A stretch of DNA of 64,000 nucleotides, from positions 192,717,063 through 192,781,062 of the forward strand of contig NC_134397.1 of the NCBI RefSeq assembly GCF_050003625.1, written 5' to 3'. The position numbers were made by a program, and so were the translations under genes. The DNA comes from Haematobia irritans (lineage: Eukaryota > Arthropoda > Insecta > Diptera > Muscidae). Positions within the stretch are counted from its first letter, which is position 1. The number at the start of each line of letters is the position of its first letter. This document shows, in pieces, positions 44,935 through 55,343 of the stretch. The notes under the pieces were generated by a model, which saw nothing but the letters and a program-made list of their open reading frames with translations, had not been told where the DNA came from and ran no database searches.

Positions 44935-45391
44935 TTTTCACTTTGGATGCAATCCTTTGGACAAGTCTTAGAAAGTACGGAATTAGACCGTTTTACTTGA
45001 AAATTTAAGTTTTAGACGATTAAATTTCGCAAAAGAGAATAGAAAATCAATAAAAAAGTAAAAAAATAAAAAAATAAAAAAAATCATCCCTGTTTGGATT
45101 TGAACCTATGCCGTTTGACTTTTTCACTTCCATGGAAGTTATTTTGAGAAGGTCTTGCAAATTACTATAATTTTTATTTTTTGTTGAGTTTTAATGAAAA
45201 AATATATTTATACAAAAATATATGCCGAAAAAATTAAAAACAATGTATAACATAAAAAAATAGTTTTTTAGAAAAATATTTAATAAAAAATTTCCGCTGG
45301 TGAGACTTGAACCAGCGTTCTTTATTTTTTCATTCATAATAATAAAGAACATCTCAGGAAGTAGTTAGAATGTCATGCCATGGAGTCATAT
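44935..45391. other. No clear feature; box-B-like motifs
   Basis: Minus-strand GGTTCAAATCC (near 45096) and GGTTCAAGTCTC (near 45307) resemble tRNA box B, but no box A or cloverleaf is evident. Confidence 0.3.
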
Positions 45392-45393
45392 TA

Positions 45394-46048
45394 CACTGAA
45401 AAAAAGCATGCCCGGTTCCAAAGATATAATCTTTACTTTAAAAATTTTGGTATTGATTCCGAGCCAAAGAACCGGAGAATACAAGTAAGGATACTTTTAA
45501 GACACAATTCTCTTTTAAATTTGGGTTTTGTGTACTTGCTTCTAGGAAGCAAATTTTAATTTTTCGGTTTCTCGGCTTTTTTTCTTCATATGCTATCAAA
45601 GTCCTTTAAAAACGAGTTAACGACAACTTTATTTTCCAAATTAAGACTCGACTTTCAGTAGAAATTATTCTATGTTTCAAGTAAAAAATGTCTTTAAAAT
45701 AAAGTTTTGAAAAACATGTCCTATATTTGAACGATTTTTTGCTTTATAGTCAAGATGCAAAACGACAACAAATTTAATGACAATTTCATTAAATTTAAAG
45801 AATTTTTCTGAATTATTAAAGTCAAGTTGACTTTAGCCCAAACATTTTTTCTTTCATGTTATGATACCCATTTTTAAGTGAAATCACTTAATTATAAGGA
45901 CAATACGACTTCATTGAAAAGTTTATCGACTTTTGGACAAGGAAAAAAACTTTATATTAGAGAAATGCGTCTTCTATGCTAAGCAAAATTTGCATTCGTA
46001 TTTTAAAGACATGAAATCTTTAACCTCACGACAATATTTTTTTCAGTG
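45394..46048. mobile_element. TA-CACTG MITE, complete 655-bp copy
   Basis: TA|CACTGAAAAAAAGCATGCC on the left and CGACAATATTTTTTTCAGTG|TA on the right. The interior carries AACCGGAGAATACAAG, ACTCGTTTTT-type and GTCAAGTTGACTTT words shared with 61386-62141. Purely non-coding. The ends and TA duplication fit a Tc1/mariner-mobilised MITE. Confidence 0.78.
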
Positions 46049-46107
46049 TAGGTTCATGTCACATACATTTGAATAGACGTTTTGATGCATCGTGTTCAAC
46101 GGCGTTT

Positions 46108-46170
46108 GTGGCTGAGTGTGCTAAGGCGTTCTGTTATGGTGCCAACAGACCCCCGGTGGAAACGAAGAAG
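46108..46170 (+). other. tRNA box-A-like sequence
   Basis: TGTGGCTGAGTGTGCTAAGG resembles box A of Ser/Leu tRNAs. A clear box B is missing, so it is at most a decayed tRNA-related piece. Confidence 0.3.
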
Positions 46171-46224
46171 TTTTTCAATTTGTAAAACTTAGATAATAAG
46201 AAACTAAAAGTGTAACAAAAAATA

Positions 46225-46467
46225 CTGATAAAAATAAAAAGTGAAATTGGAAAAAAAATTTTGTTTTTTAGTTTTTTTAAATGTCTTCATCCAAATGAAC
46301 TTCCAAGGCACAACTTCTAAAGCAATGCAAAGGATCCAAAAATGGAGTACTTCCGTCCTATGACAAGCCCATGTAAAATTCATTGGAGATGATCCAAGTT
46401 TGCACAACTTCCGGATCACAAATTGGGGATCCAAACCACTTTTTTGGAAGCTCTTTTTTTGCTGGGA
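46225..46467 (-). mobile_element. CCCAGC-type MITE, divergent inverted copy
   Basis: On the minus strand: CCCAGCAAAAAAAGAGC, then GATCCGGAAGTTGTGC, then GGGCTTGTCATAGGACGG. It is truncated at its 3' side. Confidence 0.6.
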
Positions 46468-47262
46468 TAGTAACGTCCATCGTTGTTCTCATTAAAAATC
46501 ATCATTCTTGTTAATCTTGACCTAAGCCCCGTCTCACTTAAATTAAACGCTAAACATTTTTCAAATTCTAGGATTTTAAAATATTTATCAACATCATCAT
46601 ACATACCTATTGTCAATATTGTTGTATGTGTTCATGTTATCTTGTTGTAGTTATTGTCGTTTTTTGGTCAATTCCTTTTTTTTTGTTGTTGTTTTGTTCT
46701 CAATTGCGCCCGTATGTTGACGACATCGAAGCAATCATCAATTATGTATGTAAACAAGCCATAGTAGCCACCGCTTTTTAGGTTTGTCAGTTTAATCTAC
46801 TGCAACAAATCCCATTTCCTCGACGATTATACATGTATGAGTGTCAGATAAATGCAAACATATGCACATACACAACAACAATTATATCGTAACTGTCCAG
46901 ATACAAAAATTGAGATAGAATGAATGTCTTCGGAAAAGAGTGAAATGCGGAATTTTGTGTTTTGAGACATTCTCGTGATTGGTCATTACCATTATTTAAG
47001 ATAAGGGAAGTTTTGCCAGAAATGACGATATTTGTCCTAAAAACTGCGATGGAAGATCCTCCGAAGATAATTCTATAGACATTTTAACAGATTTTTGAGA
47101 GAATTGATGAATAATACGAAATTATAAGAGGGTTGCCTTTTATTTAGCGGTATGCATTGGGCGACTCTAGTGTTGCAATATACCTGCTGACAGCTTGACA
47201 TTTTTGAGATAACACGCAAAAAAGTTATGCTTTCCTTGTTTTTCGTTGAATGGAAGAAAAGT
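46468..47262. other. Apparently single-copy sequence
   Basis: No match to the window's repeats and no convincing ORF. Confidence 0.4.
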
Positions 47263-47263
47263 A

Positions 47264-48440
47264 CACAGACGAAAAAGACTGTTTTTCATATGTTTGGGTG
47301 TAAAAATTATATGCTTGGAACTCAAATTTTTAGCACATTGTTTTTAAGTGCAAGCATACAATTTTCATAAACTCGCATAACATGTTTGGGACATAACATT
47401 TTTGTAAATATAATATGTGTGGATGCAAACATATATTAAATGAGAAATTGCCTATAAACATATATGTGTTTCGAAAGGGAGCCCGATAGAGCATAGTGCA
47501 AGCAAAAAATGGAAGTAACCAATTTGCGCTTTAAAATTATATACACACAAAGAAACTTTTATTAAACGTTTTTTTTCTACCAGTGTATCTCTAAGGTGAA
47601 ACATTATATCGATGTCTACATTCCAAAGTGTGCTAAGTCTAAAAGGTGCATTTTACAGGAAACAAGAAACAAGTTTTGTTTTTTGAAATTTCTCAAAACC
47701 CGTATAAGACAGAAATTCCCTTATTTTCGGTCTTAAAACCATATTTTTTATATTTTTTTAGAATGTACGAACTCCAAATAGTGATAATAGAACATGGCTA
47801 AAAATGATTTAGACCACTTTAGACCGAACAAAGCTTTTTGCCCTTTTTGGATTCGACATTTTTTAAAACTTTAGACACAGGCTAAGTACAATATTAACCA
47901 TAACATTTGATATAAATGTCCAATAAATTCGAACTTTTGACAGGATGCAATTCACATCAATGCGAATAAAAAACAGCGAACTCCATCAAAACATTCTAAG
48001 TCGACTTAGCGTACTCTGGAATGAGGGCATCGATATGTTTAACCCTATACAGCTTATCTACGTCTGAGAGATGTATGCGTGTTCTAGTTTTTCGCTCTCC
48101 CTCATGAAAATGAATACCGAGAATGTGATTTTTTGTTACACAATAATTAAAAGTTTAGCCAAAAACGTGTTTAAATGATAAGCATTTAAATATAGACTCG
48201 GTGTGAATACAAACATTTAAAACAAAAATCCACAAATTTTGTCCACATCATGACAAATTATGATACGTCCCATACGACGTATGGTTGGCTTATCCGTGAC
48301 TTTCAGTAGGTTAAACTTTCTAACCCTAGAATCATACAAAAAATAATATTTTGTTTGGACCAATCCTGGAAATATATATGCTTGAAGCAGATTGTGTTTG
48401 GGAGTATATGTTACAGAAGCGATTTTTTGAAGGTGTATAT
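47264..48440 (+). mobile_element. CATATG-rich TA element, copy with divergent interior
   Basis: It starts TA|CACAGACGAAAAAGACTG, followed by the family's 5' block (TTTTCATATGTTTGGGTG, AAGTGCAAGCATACAATT). It ends ATGTTACAGAAGCGATTTTTTGAAGGTGTA near 48440. The interior (47500-48330) differs from the 42128 copy. Confidence 0.6.
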
Positions 48441-48603
48441 ACTTTTTGTGATAAACCCAATTTCATAAAGACTAACTCAAAAAAAATATTTTCTTCCCTC
48501 ACATCTTTCCCACTTTCACGAGGATTTTTAGTTCTTAACACCTTTTTCTGCAACAAAACAATGTAGAAGAAATTATTCAATTTTATAAATTTTTCACATT
48601 TTA

Positions 48604-48672
48604 CCTTTCGCCTGGACGGAGAATCGAACCACGGAACATATCGCGATTCGATCCACTGGGCTACGTAGCAGT
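48604..48672 (-). other. tRNA-like module (second type), inverted copy
   Basis: On the minus strand GCTACGTAGCCCAGTGGATC and CGTGGTTCGATTCTCCGTCC, followed by AGGCGAAAGGTAAAATG and the same downstream sequence as at 43620, read inverted. The conserved tail shows that the module and its 3' flank travel together. Confidence 0.6.
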
Positions 48673-48712
48673 TATTGTCATCAAGATATTGTCAAAATAC
48701 TATAGTCATCAA

Positions 48713-49529
48713 CACGGATGAAAAAGGCTGTTTTTCATATGTTTGGCTATAAACATTATATGTTTGGAACACAAATTTTTAAACACAATATTTTTGAGTG
48801 CAAGCATATAATGTTCATAAACTAGCATAACATGTTTGGGACATATATGTTAATATGTTAGAACATATTATGTTTGGGACATAAAATGTTTGTAAATATA
48901 ATATGCTTGGATGCAAACATATATTAATTTAGAAATAGCCTATAAACATATATGTGTTTAGTAGCTTGGAGCGCTATTTAACAGGGAGCGATATTGAATA
49001 AAGTTGGTGGTTGTTGCTTGTTATTACAAAATTAACATTTTATTTTTCCTTGGGCAATTGATCAGCTACTTCTTTGATCCTTACAAACTGTGGGCAGAAA
49101 CAAAATGTTGAGCATTCAGGTCGAAAACCTATATTGTTAGCACCTATATTACCTGTTTATTTTCATAATTCGTTATGATTGTAAATATATAAATAAATAA
49201 ATAAAATTTTGAGCACAATATTGTTTGGGAGATTTTTTTTAAAGCATATAATATTTTTGGGTGTAAAATGCTTCCAAACATATTATATGTTCACATAATA
49301 ACATATTGTTTTTTGGAAGACAACATTATTGAATTTGGATGCAAAAATACAAAATGTTTGGAACTTAGACTACCCAAACATATATTGTTTAGACTAATAT
49401 GCTTTCAAACATATTATATATTGGAAGAGATCAAACATATAAATGTTTGGGCAATACCCAAAAATGTATATGCTTGAAGCAAAATATGTTTGGGAGTATA
49501 TGTTACAGAAGCGATTTTTTGTGAGCGTG
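48713..49529 (+). mobile_element. CATATG-rich element, left arm of an inverted pair
   Basis: It runs from CACGGATGAAAAAGGCTG to TTTTTTGTGAGCGTG and matches 49695-50664 in reverse almost throughout. It lacks about 170 bp near 49091 that the other arm keeps (the decayed tRNA-like module and its tail). The flanks are AA at both sides rather than TA. Confidence 0.75.
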
Positions 49530-49636
49530 AACGCATAAGTAACGCTAATAGCCAAGCAGTTATATTTATAAGGCATAGTTTTCGGCGCCCACGAGCCAAT
49601 GTAAAGAAACTTTATTTAACAGAAACATACATTTAG

Positions 49637-49690
49637 TTGGCTACCGAGGAGCAATGGTTAGCTTGCCCGCCATGCATACAAAGACATACT
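49637..49690 (+). other. tRNA-like head fragment in the palindrome loop
   Basis: GGAGCAATGGTTAGCTTGCC and GCATACAAAGACATAC correspond to a SINE-type head up to the anticodon region. Box B is missing. The preceding GGCGCCCACGAGCC block is also next to the module at 43349-43500. Confidence 0.5.
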
Positions 49691-49694
49691 TCTA

Positions 49695-50664
49695 CACGCT
49701 CACAAAAAATCGCTTCTGTAACATATACTCCCAAACATATTTTGCTTCAAGCATATACATTTTTGGCTATTGCCCAAACATTTATATGTTTGATCTCTAC
49801 CAATATATAATATGTTTGAAAGCATATTGGTCTAAACAATATATGTTTGGGTAGTCAATTTCCAAACATTTTGTATTTTTGCATCCATATTCAATAATGT
49901 TGTCTTCCAATAACAATATGTTATTATGTGACCATATAATATGTTTGGAAGCATTTTGCACCCAAAAATATTATATGCTTAAAAAAATTCTCCCAAACAA
50001 TATTGTGCTCAAAATTTTATTTATTTATTTATTTATATATTTACAATCATAATGAATTATGAAAATAAACAGGTAATATAGGTGCTAACAACATAGGTTT
50101 TCGACCTGAATGCTCAAAATTTTGTTTCTGCCCAATTGTATATTCCCCGACATCTTTCTCACTTCCACGAGATTTTTTAGTTCTTAGCACCTTTTTCTGT
50201 AATACAAACATTGTAGAAGAAATTATTCAATTTTATGATTTTTTTTATTTTAATTTTACTTTTTGCCGGACGGGGATTCGTACAGCGGACCACACAGTTT
50301 GTAAGGAAGTAGCTGATCAATTGCCCAAGGAAAAATAAAATGTTAATTTTGTAATAACAAGCAACAACCACCAACTTTATTCAATATCGCTCCCTGTTAA
50401 ATAGCGCTCCAAGCTACTAAACACATATATGTTTATAGGCTATTTCTAAATTAATATATGTTTGCATCCAAGCATATTATATTTACAAACATTTTATGTC
50501 CCAAACATAATATGTTCTAACATATTAACATATATGTCCCAGACATGTTATGCTAGTTTATGAACATTATATGCTTGCACTCAAAAATATTGTGTTTAAA
50601 AATTTGTGTTCCAAACATATAATGTTTATAGCCAAACATATGAAAAACAGTCTTTTCATCCGTG
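49695..50664 (-). mobile_element. CATATG-rich element, right arm of an inverted pair
   Basis: TA|CACGCTCACAAAAAATCGC at the left and TCTTTTCATCCGTG|TA at the right give TA-flanked ends. It is the more complete of the two arms and includes the decayed tRNA-like module (50268-50312). Confidence 0.77.
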
Positions 50665-50695
50665 TACCGACCACCAAACAATATATATTTTTTTA

Positions 50696-51631
50696 TAAAG
50701 GGTGATTCTTTTGAGGTTAGGATTTTCATGCATTAGTATTTGACAGATCACGTGGGATTTCAGACATGGTGTCAAAGAGAAAGATGCTCAGTATGCTTTG
50801 ACATTTCATCATGAATAGACTTACTAACGAGCCACAACGTCGAATTTTCAGTGAATGGGCCCTAGAAAAGTTGGCAGAAAATCCGCTTTTTTATCGACAA
50901 ATTTTGTTCAGCGATGAGGCTCATTTCTGGTTGAATGGCTACGTAAATAAGCAAAATTGCCGCATTTGGAGTGAAGAGCAACCAGAAGCCGTTCAAGAAC
51001 TGCCCATGCATCCCGAAAAATGCACTGTTTGGTGTGGTTTGTACGCTGGTGGAATCATTGGACCGTATTTTTTCAAAGATGCTGTTGGACGCAACGTTAC
51101 GGTGAATGGCGATCGCTATCGTTCGATGCTTACAAACTTTTTGTTGCCAAAAATGGAAGAACTGAACTTGGTTGACATGTGGTTTCAACAAGATGGCGCT
51201 ACATGCCACACAGCTCGCGATTCTATGGCCATTTTGAGGGAAAACTTCGGAGAACAATTCATCTCAAGAAATGGACCGGTAAGTTGGCCACCAAGATCAT
51301 GCGATTTGACGCCTTTAGACTATTTTTTGTGGGGCTACGTCAAGTCTAAAGTCTACAGAAATAAGCCAGCAACTATTCCAGCTTTGGAAGACAACATTTC
51401 CGAAGAAATTCGGGCTATTCCGGCCGAAATGCTCGAAAAAGTTGCCCAAAATTGGACTTTCCGAATGGACCACCTAAGACGCAGCCGCGGTCAACATTTA
51501 AATGAAATTATCTTCAAAAAGTAAATGTCATGGACCAATCTAACGTTTCAAATAAAGAACCGATGAGATTTTGCAAATTTTATGCGTTTTTTTTTTAAAA
51601 AGTTATCAAGCTCTTAACAAATCACCCTTTA
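50696..51631 (+). mobile_element. DD41D (rosa-like) mariner-type element, copy 2
   Basis: The 936-bp element has TAAAGGGTGATTCTTTTGAG at the left and CAAATCACCCTTTA at the right, with TA at the ends. Apart from a 2-bp homopolymer difference I see no change from the copy at 18301-19238, so both derive from a recent common source. Confidence 0.9.
50811..51524 (+). CDS. N-terminally truncated DD41D transposase (copy 2)
   Basis: 237 aa, identical to the protein encoded at 18410-19123. Catalytic Asp35 (FSDEAH), Asp128 (QQDGATCH) and Asp170 (TPLDYF), with 41 residues between the last two. The N-terminal DNA-binding region is missing in both copies, so the deletion predates their duplication. They were presumably mobilised by a complete transposase elsewhere. 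The AATAAA-like GTTTCAAATAAAG sequence 20-30 bp after the stop could serve for polyadenylation. Confidence 0.9.
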   Translation: MNRLTNEPQRRIFSEWALEKLAENPLFYRQILFSDEAHFWLNGYVNKQNCRIWSEEQPEAVQELPMHPEKCTVWCGLYAGGIIGPYFFKDAVGRNVTVNGDRYRSMLTNFLLPKMEELNLVDMWFQQDGATCHTARDSMAILRENFGEQFISRNGPVSWPPRSCDLTPLDYFLWGYVKSKVYRNKPATIPALEDNISEEIRAIPAEMLEKVAQNWTFRMDHLRRSRGQHLNEIIFKK

Positions 51632-51709
51632 TGTATATATTTTTACATATATTCAAAAAATGTTCGGAAGATTCCGAAAAGATTTTCGACATTATTTACT
51701 ACTATATTA

Positions 51710-52056
51710 GGGAGTCACCGTGGTGCAATGGTTAGCATACCCGCCTTGCATGCTAACCACAAGGTCGTAGGTTCGATTCCTGCTTCAACCGAACACCAAA
51801 AAGTTTTTCAGCGGTGGATTATCCCACCTCAGTAATGCTGGTGACATTTCTGAGGGTTTCAAAATTTCTCTAAGTGGTTTCACTGCAATGTGGAACGCCG
51901 TTCAGACTCGGCTATAAAAAGGGGGTCCCTTGTCATTGAGCTTAACATGGAATCGGGCAGCACTCAGTGATAAGAGAGAAGTTCACCAATGAGGTATCAC
52001 AATGGACTGAATAGTCTAAGTGAGCCTGATACATCGGGCTGCCATCTAACCTAACC
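51710..52056 (+). mobile_element. tRNA-derived SINE with 13-bp TSD
   Basis: The full-length copy has head GTGGTGCAATGGTTAGCATA (box A) and GTAGGTTCGATTCCTGC (box B), body, and a CTAACCTAACC tail. The perfect 13-bp duplication TACTACTATATTA flanks it (51697-51709 and 52057-52069). The anticodon arm differs from other copies (CCTTGCATGCTAACCACAAGG). Confidence 0.95.
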
Positions 52057-52269
52057 TACTACTATATTAAAACCTTACTATGAAACTTCAAAATATGCCT
52101 TATTAAAGACTTGAAGTCAGAAAACAACAGTGCTTGATATAAACGAAATGGACTGTATTTTTGGATCAAAAATTATTTTTTTATTGCCAAAAAAAAATTG
52201 TAACAAAAAATTTAAATTTTCAAAAAAAAATCAAAAAAAAAACTATCGTTTTCGGTACAAGTTTTCCAA

Positions 52270-52565
52270 ACATTTTTGTTCTTTGCGTGTATACGTACTC
52301 ACAACGTTTTGGCATACAAGTGTTATTTGTGTTAAAAGATTCATCTCGCCCAATAAATGGAATTGAATCGTGAACATTTTCGTGCGATTATTTTCTACAA
52401 CTTTCGATGTGGCTTAACTTAACAACTTTGAACGTAATTTAATTTTTGACGGTGAAGCTCCATCAAAGACCAGTCTTTATCGATGGTATGATGAATTCAT
52501 CCGAGGCCGTGTTTCACTCCAAGACGAATTTAGTGAAAGTCGTCCAAAATCAATTGTTGTTGTGG
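52270..52565 (+). pseudogene. Mariner transposase relic, N-terminal fragment
   Basis: ELNREHFRAIIFYNFRCGL, then (shifted) GEAPSKTSLYRWYDEFIRGR and VSLQDEFSESRPKSIVV. Same mariner type as 38743-39300. No catalytic residues remain. Confidence 0.7.
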
Positions 52566-53154
52566 AAACCATTAGCATTAGCAGGACCATCATATATTCA
52601 ATATTGCATGGATCATGAATATGATAATTTTCCGATCTAATATATTTTAGTTGGCCGAGTCAAGAACTACAACTTTGCTAAATACATCAAAAATAAATTC
52701 ACAGCATTTTTCGAACTATGGTTATGCGAAAAATGCAAAAAATGTGCTCAAATTCGAATTTGGCGACAAAACTTTAGAGGCTTATCAAAGACGAACGGCA
52801 ACCAATCTAGCAAAATCCAGAAATTACTTTTCTCCTCTCATCGAGTACTTTCGGCTGGGATAAGTGATTTTATTTATTTATTTGTTTATTTTGGAGTCAA
52901 AAAATTGAATTTTGCGTTACAGTGATATTAATGTTTGGAACTGACCATTAATACTCTTTTATACAGGGTTGTTAAAATCGGTATGTTTGTACTTTATTTA
53001 GTATTTTTTTTAACTCCAATAGTACCCTAATACAACCGTAACAATATTTGATAGTATTCATTTTTTGTCAATTTATGCTGCCCTATTCTATATTTATAAA
53101 TATTACAAGTTTTTAATATGTTATATGGTAGCCTTCAGCATTTTTTACAGCCTT
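52566..53154. other. No recognised feature
   Basis: A plus-strand frame around 52651-52863 is open but matches nothing I know. The rest is AT-rich. Confidence 0.35.
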
Positions 53155-53640
53155 TGGTATTGAGGGGGCTAGGGGTTTCGTCAAATCTACGGGAGTTGAG
53201 CTCCTTATATCCATAAGGAGCTCCTTATATCCATAAGGACGTTTTTGCGAGTTTCTTTGCTAGAAATGTTAAACTTCTTCAGCTTTGTTTTCATATTTTC
53301 CCACAGGTGTTCAATTGAATTCAAGCCCGTGATCTGCGATGGGTACCTCACCTCCGCAGAGCTCGGTATGGAACGAATGCTTGGGGTCATAATATTGAAC
53401 GAACACAAATCCATCTTTCAGACCCATTTTTTTGGACAGAGTCGGTCAAATTATACTTCAGAATATTTAAATTATTTACTTTGTGCATATTTCCTTCAAT
53501 AAATATGAGGTTTCCAAAGCCATTAGCACACCACACCATCACATTCCTACTTGATTAACAGTATGTGTAATATTTCGTTTTTCACTTTTGATAGGTATAG
53601 ATTTTTTTTGCTGACTTTATATGATCTTCTCCTTTCGTTG
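53155..53640 (-). pseudogene. Tc1-like transposase relic, C-terminal half
   Basis: On the minus strand, shifting frames read NVMVWCANGFGNLIFIEGNM, NNLNILKYNLTDSVQKNG and YPSQITGLNSIEHLWENMK. These correspond to the Tc1 blocks MVWG...G.G.L..I.G, the second-Asp region (lost) and PSQSPDLNPIEHLW. The glutamate of the final motif remains, but the preceding SPD is ITG. Resembles Tc1/S-type elements. No termini found. Confidence 0.7.
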
Positions 53641-54177
53641 TTAATTTAAAAATCGAAAATTTACGACTTGGACAGTTAATAACTTTTCAAATATGATCAT
53701 GCATACATATGTACGCATGTTTTTATGTAGACATGAATGTCTGGCTATGTGGGCCCAATTGCCGCACATTGCAAATTGGCGGTTTTTGTTTTTGCCCAAC
53801 CATGGATCCGGTTTGATGGATTACGATTCCTATTGAGCACCCACTCACATGACATGGCATTGTTAACATTTCAATTTACAAAAGCGAATTGAAAATCGCC
53901 AATAAATCAAAGGAAATCAAACAAAGCCTCCATCAAGGTGAGTATGTTGGCAACGAATTGAATTGACTTTAAAATCCGTTATATTCGTGAATTATTTAAT
54001 CATATGATAGATTTCCCAGCAAAACAAAAATGCAAGTTCTTCCCAAATCATTGAAGTCAGATATCTAAGTCAAGTCGAAGTCAGATATCTAAAAATACCT
54101 TTCGTGTGAAATATGTGATACCATAATTCAGAATGTCTTTGCTAAAACCAAAAGTTTAAAGAAAACATTAATCGCTT
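53641..54177. other. Apparently single-copy sequence
   Basis: No window repeat or clear ORF. Confidence 0.4.
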
Positions 54178-54404
54178 GTTTCGATATCAGGCTAACATAA
54201 AAGGTAAAAAGCAACCAAGATCCTGTCGTAGAATAGGAAACACACACTACTAATGAACTCGTTAGATTTGTGGTTATCTCATTGAAATGAGTTTCAGTAA
54301 GTTATCGCAGTAATTGTTGTTGACATAGTTCGATTATTCACCAATCAGGTGATTTAAGCTATAGCATTACTTCAGTAACACAAACTAAATAAATATAAGA
54401 TTCA

Positions 54405-54455
54405 AGAGTCTAAGTGATCCTGATACATCGGGCTGCCACCTAACTTAACCTAACT
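54405..54455 (+). mobile_element. SINE 3'-end fragment
   Basis: GTCTAAGTGATCCTGATACA, then TCGGGCTGCCACCTAACTTAACC: only the last ~50 bp of the SINE. It faces the tail of the next copy. Confidence 0.8.
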
Positions 54456-54456
54456 C

Positions 54457-54796
54457 CTAGGTTAGGTGGCAGCCAGATGTATCAGGCTCACTTAGACTAT
54501 TCAGTCCATTGTGATACCACAGTGGTGAAGTTCTCTCTTATCACTGAGTGCTGCCCGATTCCATGTTAAGCTCAATGACAAGGGACCTCCTTTTTATAGC
54601 CGAGTCCGAACGACGTTCCACATTGCAGTGAAACCACTTAGAGAAGCTTTGAAACACTCAGAAATGTCACCAGCATCACTGAGGTGGGATAATCCACCAC
54701 TGAAAAAGTTTTTGGTGTTCGGCCGAAGCAGGAATCGAACCCACAACCATGTGTATGCAAGGCAGGCATGCTAACCATTGCATCACGGTGGCTCCC
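54457..54796 (-). mobile_element. tRNA-derived SINE, tail-to-tail with a fragment
   Basis: Full-length on the minus strand (tail AGGTTAGGTGGCAGCC at 54460, head ending GGTGGCTCCC at 54796). With the preceding fragment it makes a short palindrome around CCTAACTCCTAGGTTAGG. No matching target duplication is visible. Confidence 0.85.
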
Positions 54797-55343
54797 GTGG
54801 GAGTAAAGATGATTCGATTTACAAGGGGGCAATACCTATGTATTTTTTTTCCATTACCAGTAAGCGTATGGGGTCCAAATTAAATGATCTATCCCAGACA
54901 GATCTGAATACTATGGGAAAGTTCATTTGGCCGAACTGAAACATGTATAGTCTGGCGTGTATAGTCTAACGTTTTCTTTTAAATTTCTCAAATGATCGAA
55001 TTCTTTGTCCATGAAGATCTAACAAAAATTAATTATAAAAAAAATGTTTTAGTTTTTATTATTTTTGCAAATTAAATCCGCAATGTTGAAGTAGGGTGTC
55101 AAAGTAACCGATTTTTATTGAAAAGTGGGGTTTCGGTTTATCCGAAAATCACGATTTATTATAAAAACCGGTTTTCGGTTTTCCCATATAGAACGATATC
55201 CCGAGTTTACTTCTTGGGCTTCTAGAAACCTTAGTTTTTATCAGATTTGTCTGAAATTGGAAACCAAGAGGTATTTTAGGGCCAAAAAAAGATGTGTCGA
55301 AAATGAGGTGTACCGGTCCATGTTTTGGTATAGCCACCATATA

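Larger units (their letters stand above)
54178..54990 (+). repeat. Unclassified interspersed repeat, copy 2
   Basis: It shares blocks with 770-1330: GTTGTTGACATAG-like, AAATATAAGATTCAA, GTAAAGATGATTCGATTT, CCCAGACAGATCTG and GGCGTGTATAG. Split by SINE sequence at 54405-54796. Confidence 0.5.

Noticed and set aside
45080..45320. Two minus-strand box-B-like motifs as tRNA genes
   Set aside because: No box A or cloverleaf could be placed at the right distance.
53205..53230. Short direct repeat ATAAGGAGCTCCTTATATCC as a regulatory dyad
   Set aside because: It is a two-copy local duplication within a Tc1 relic with no further support for a function.
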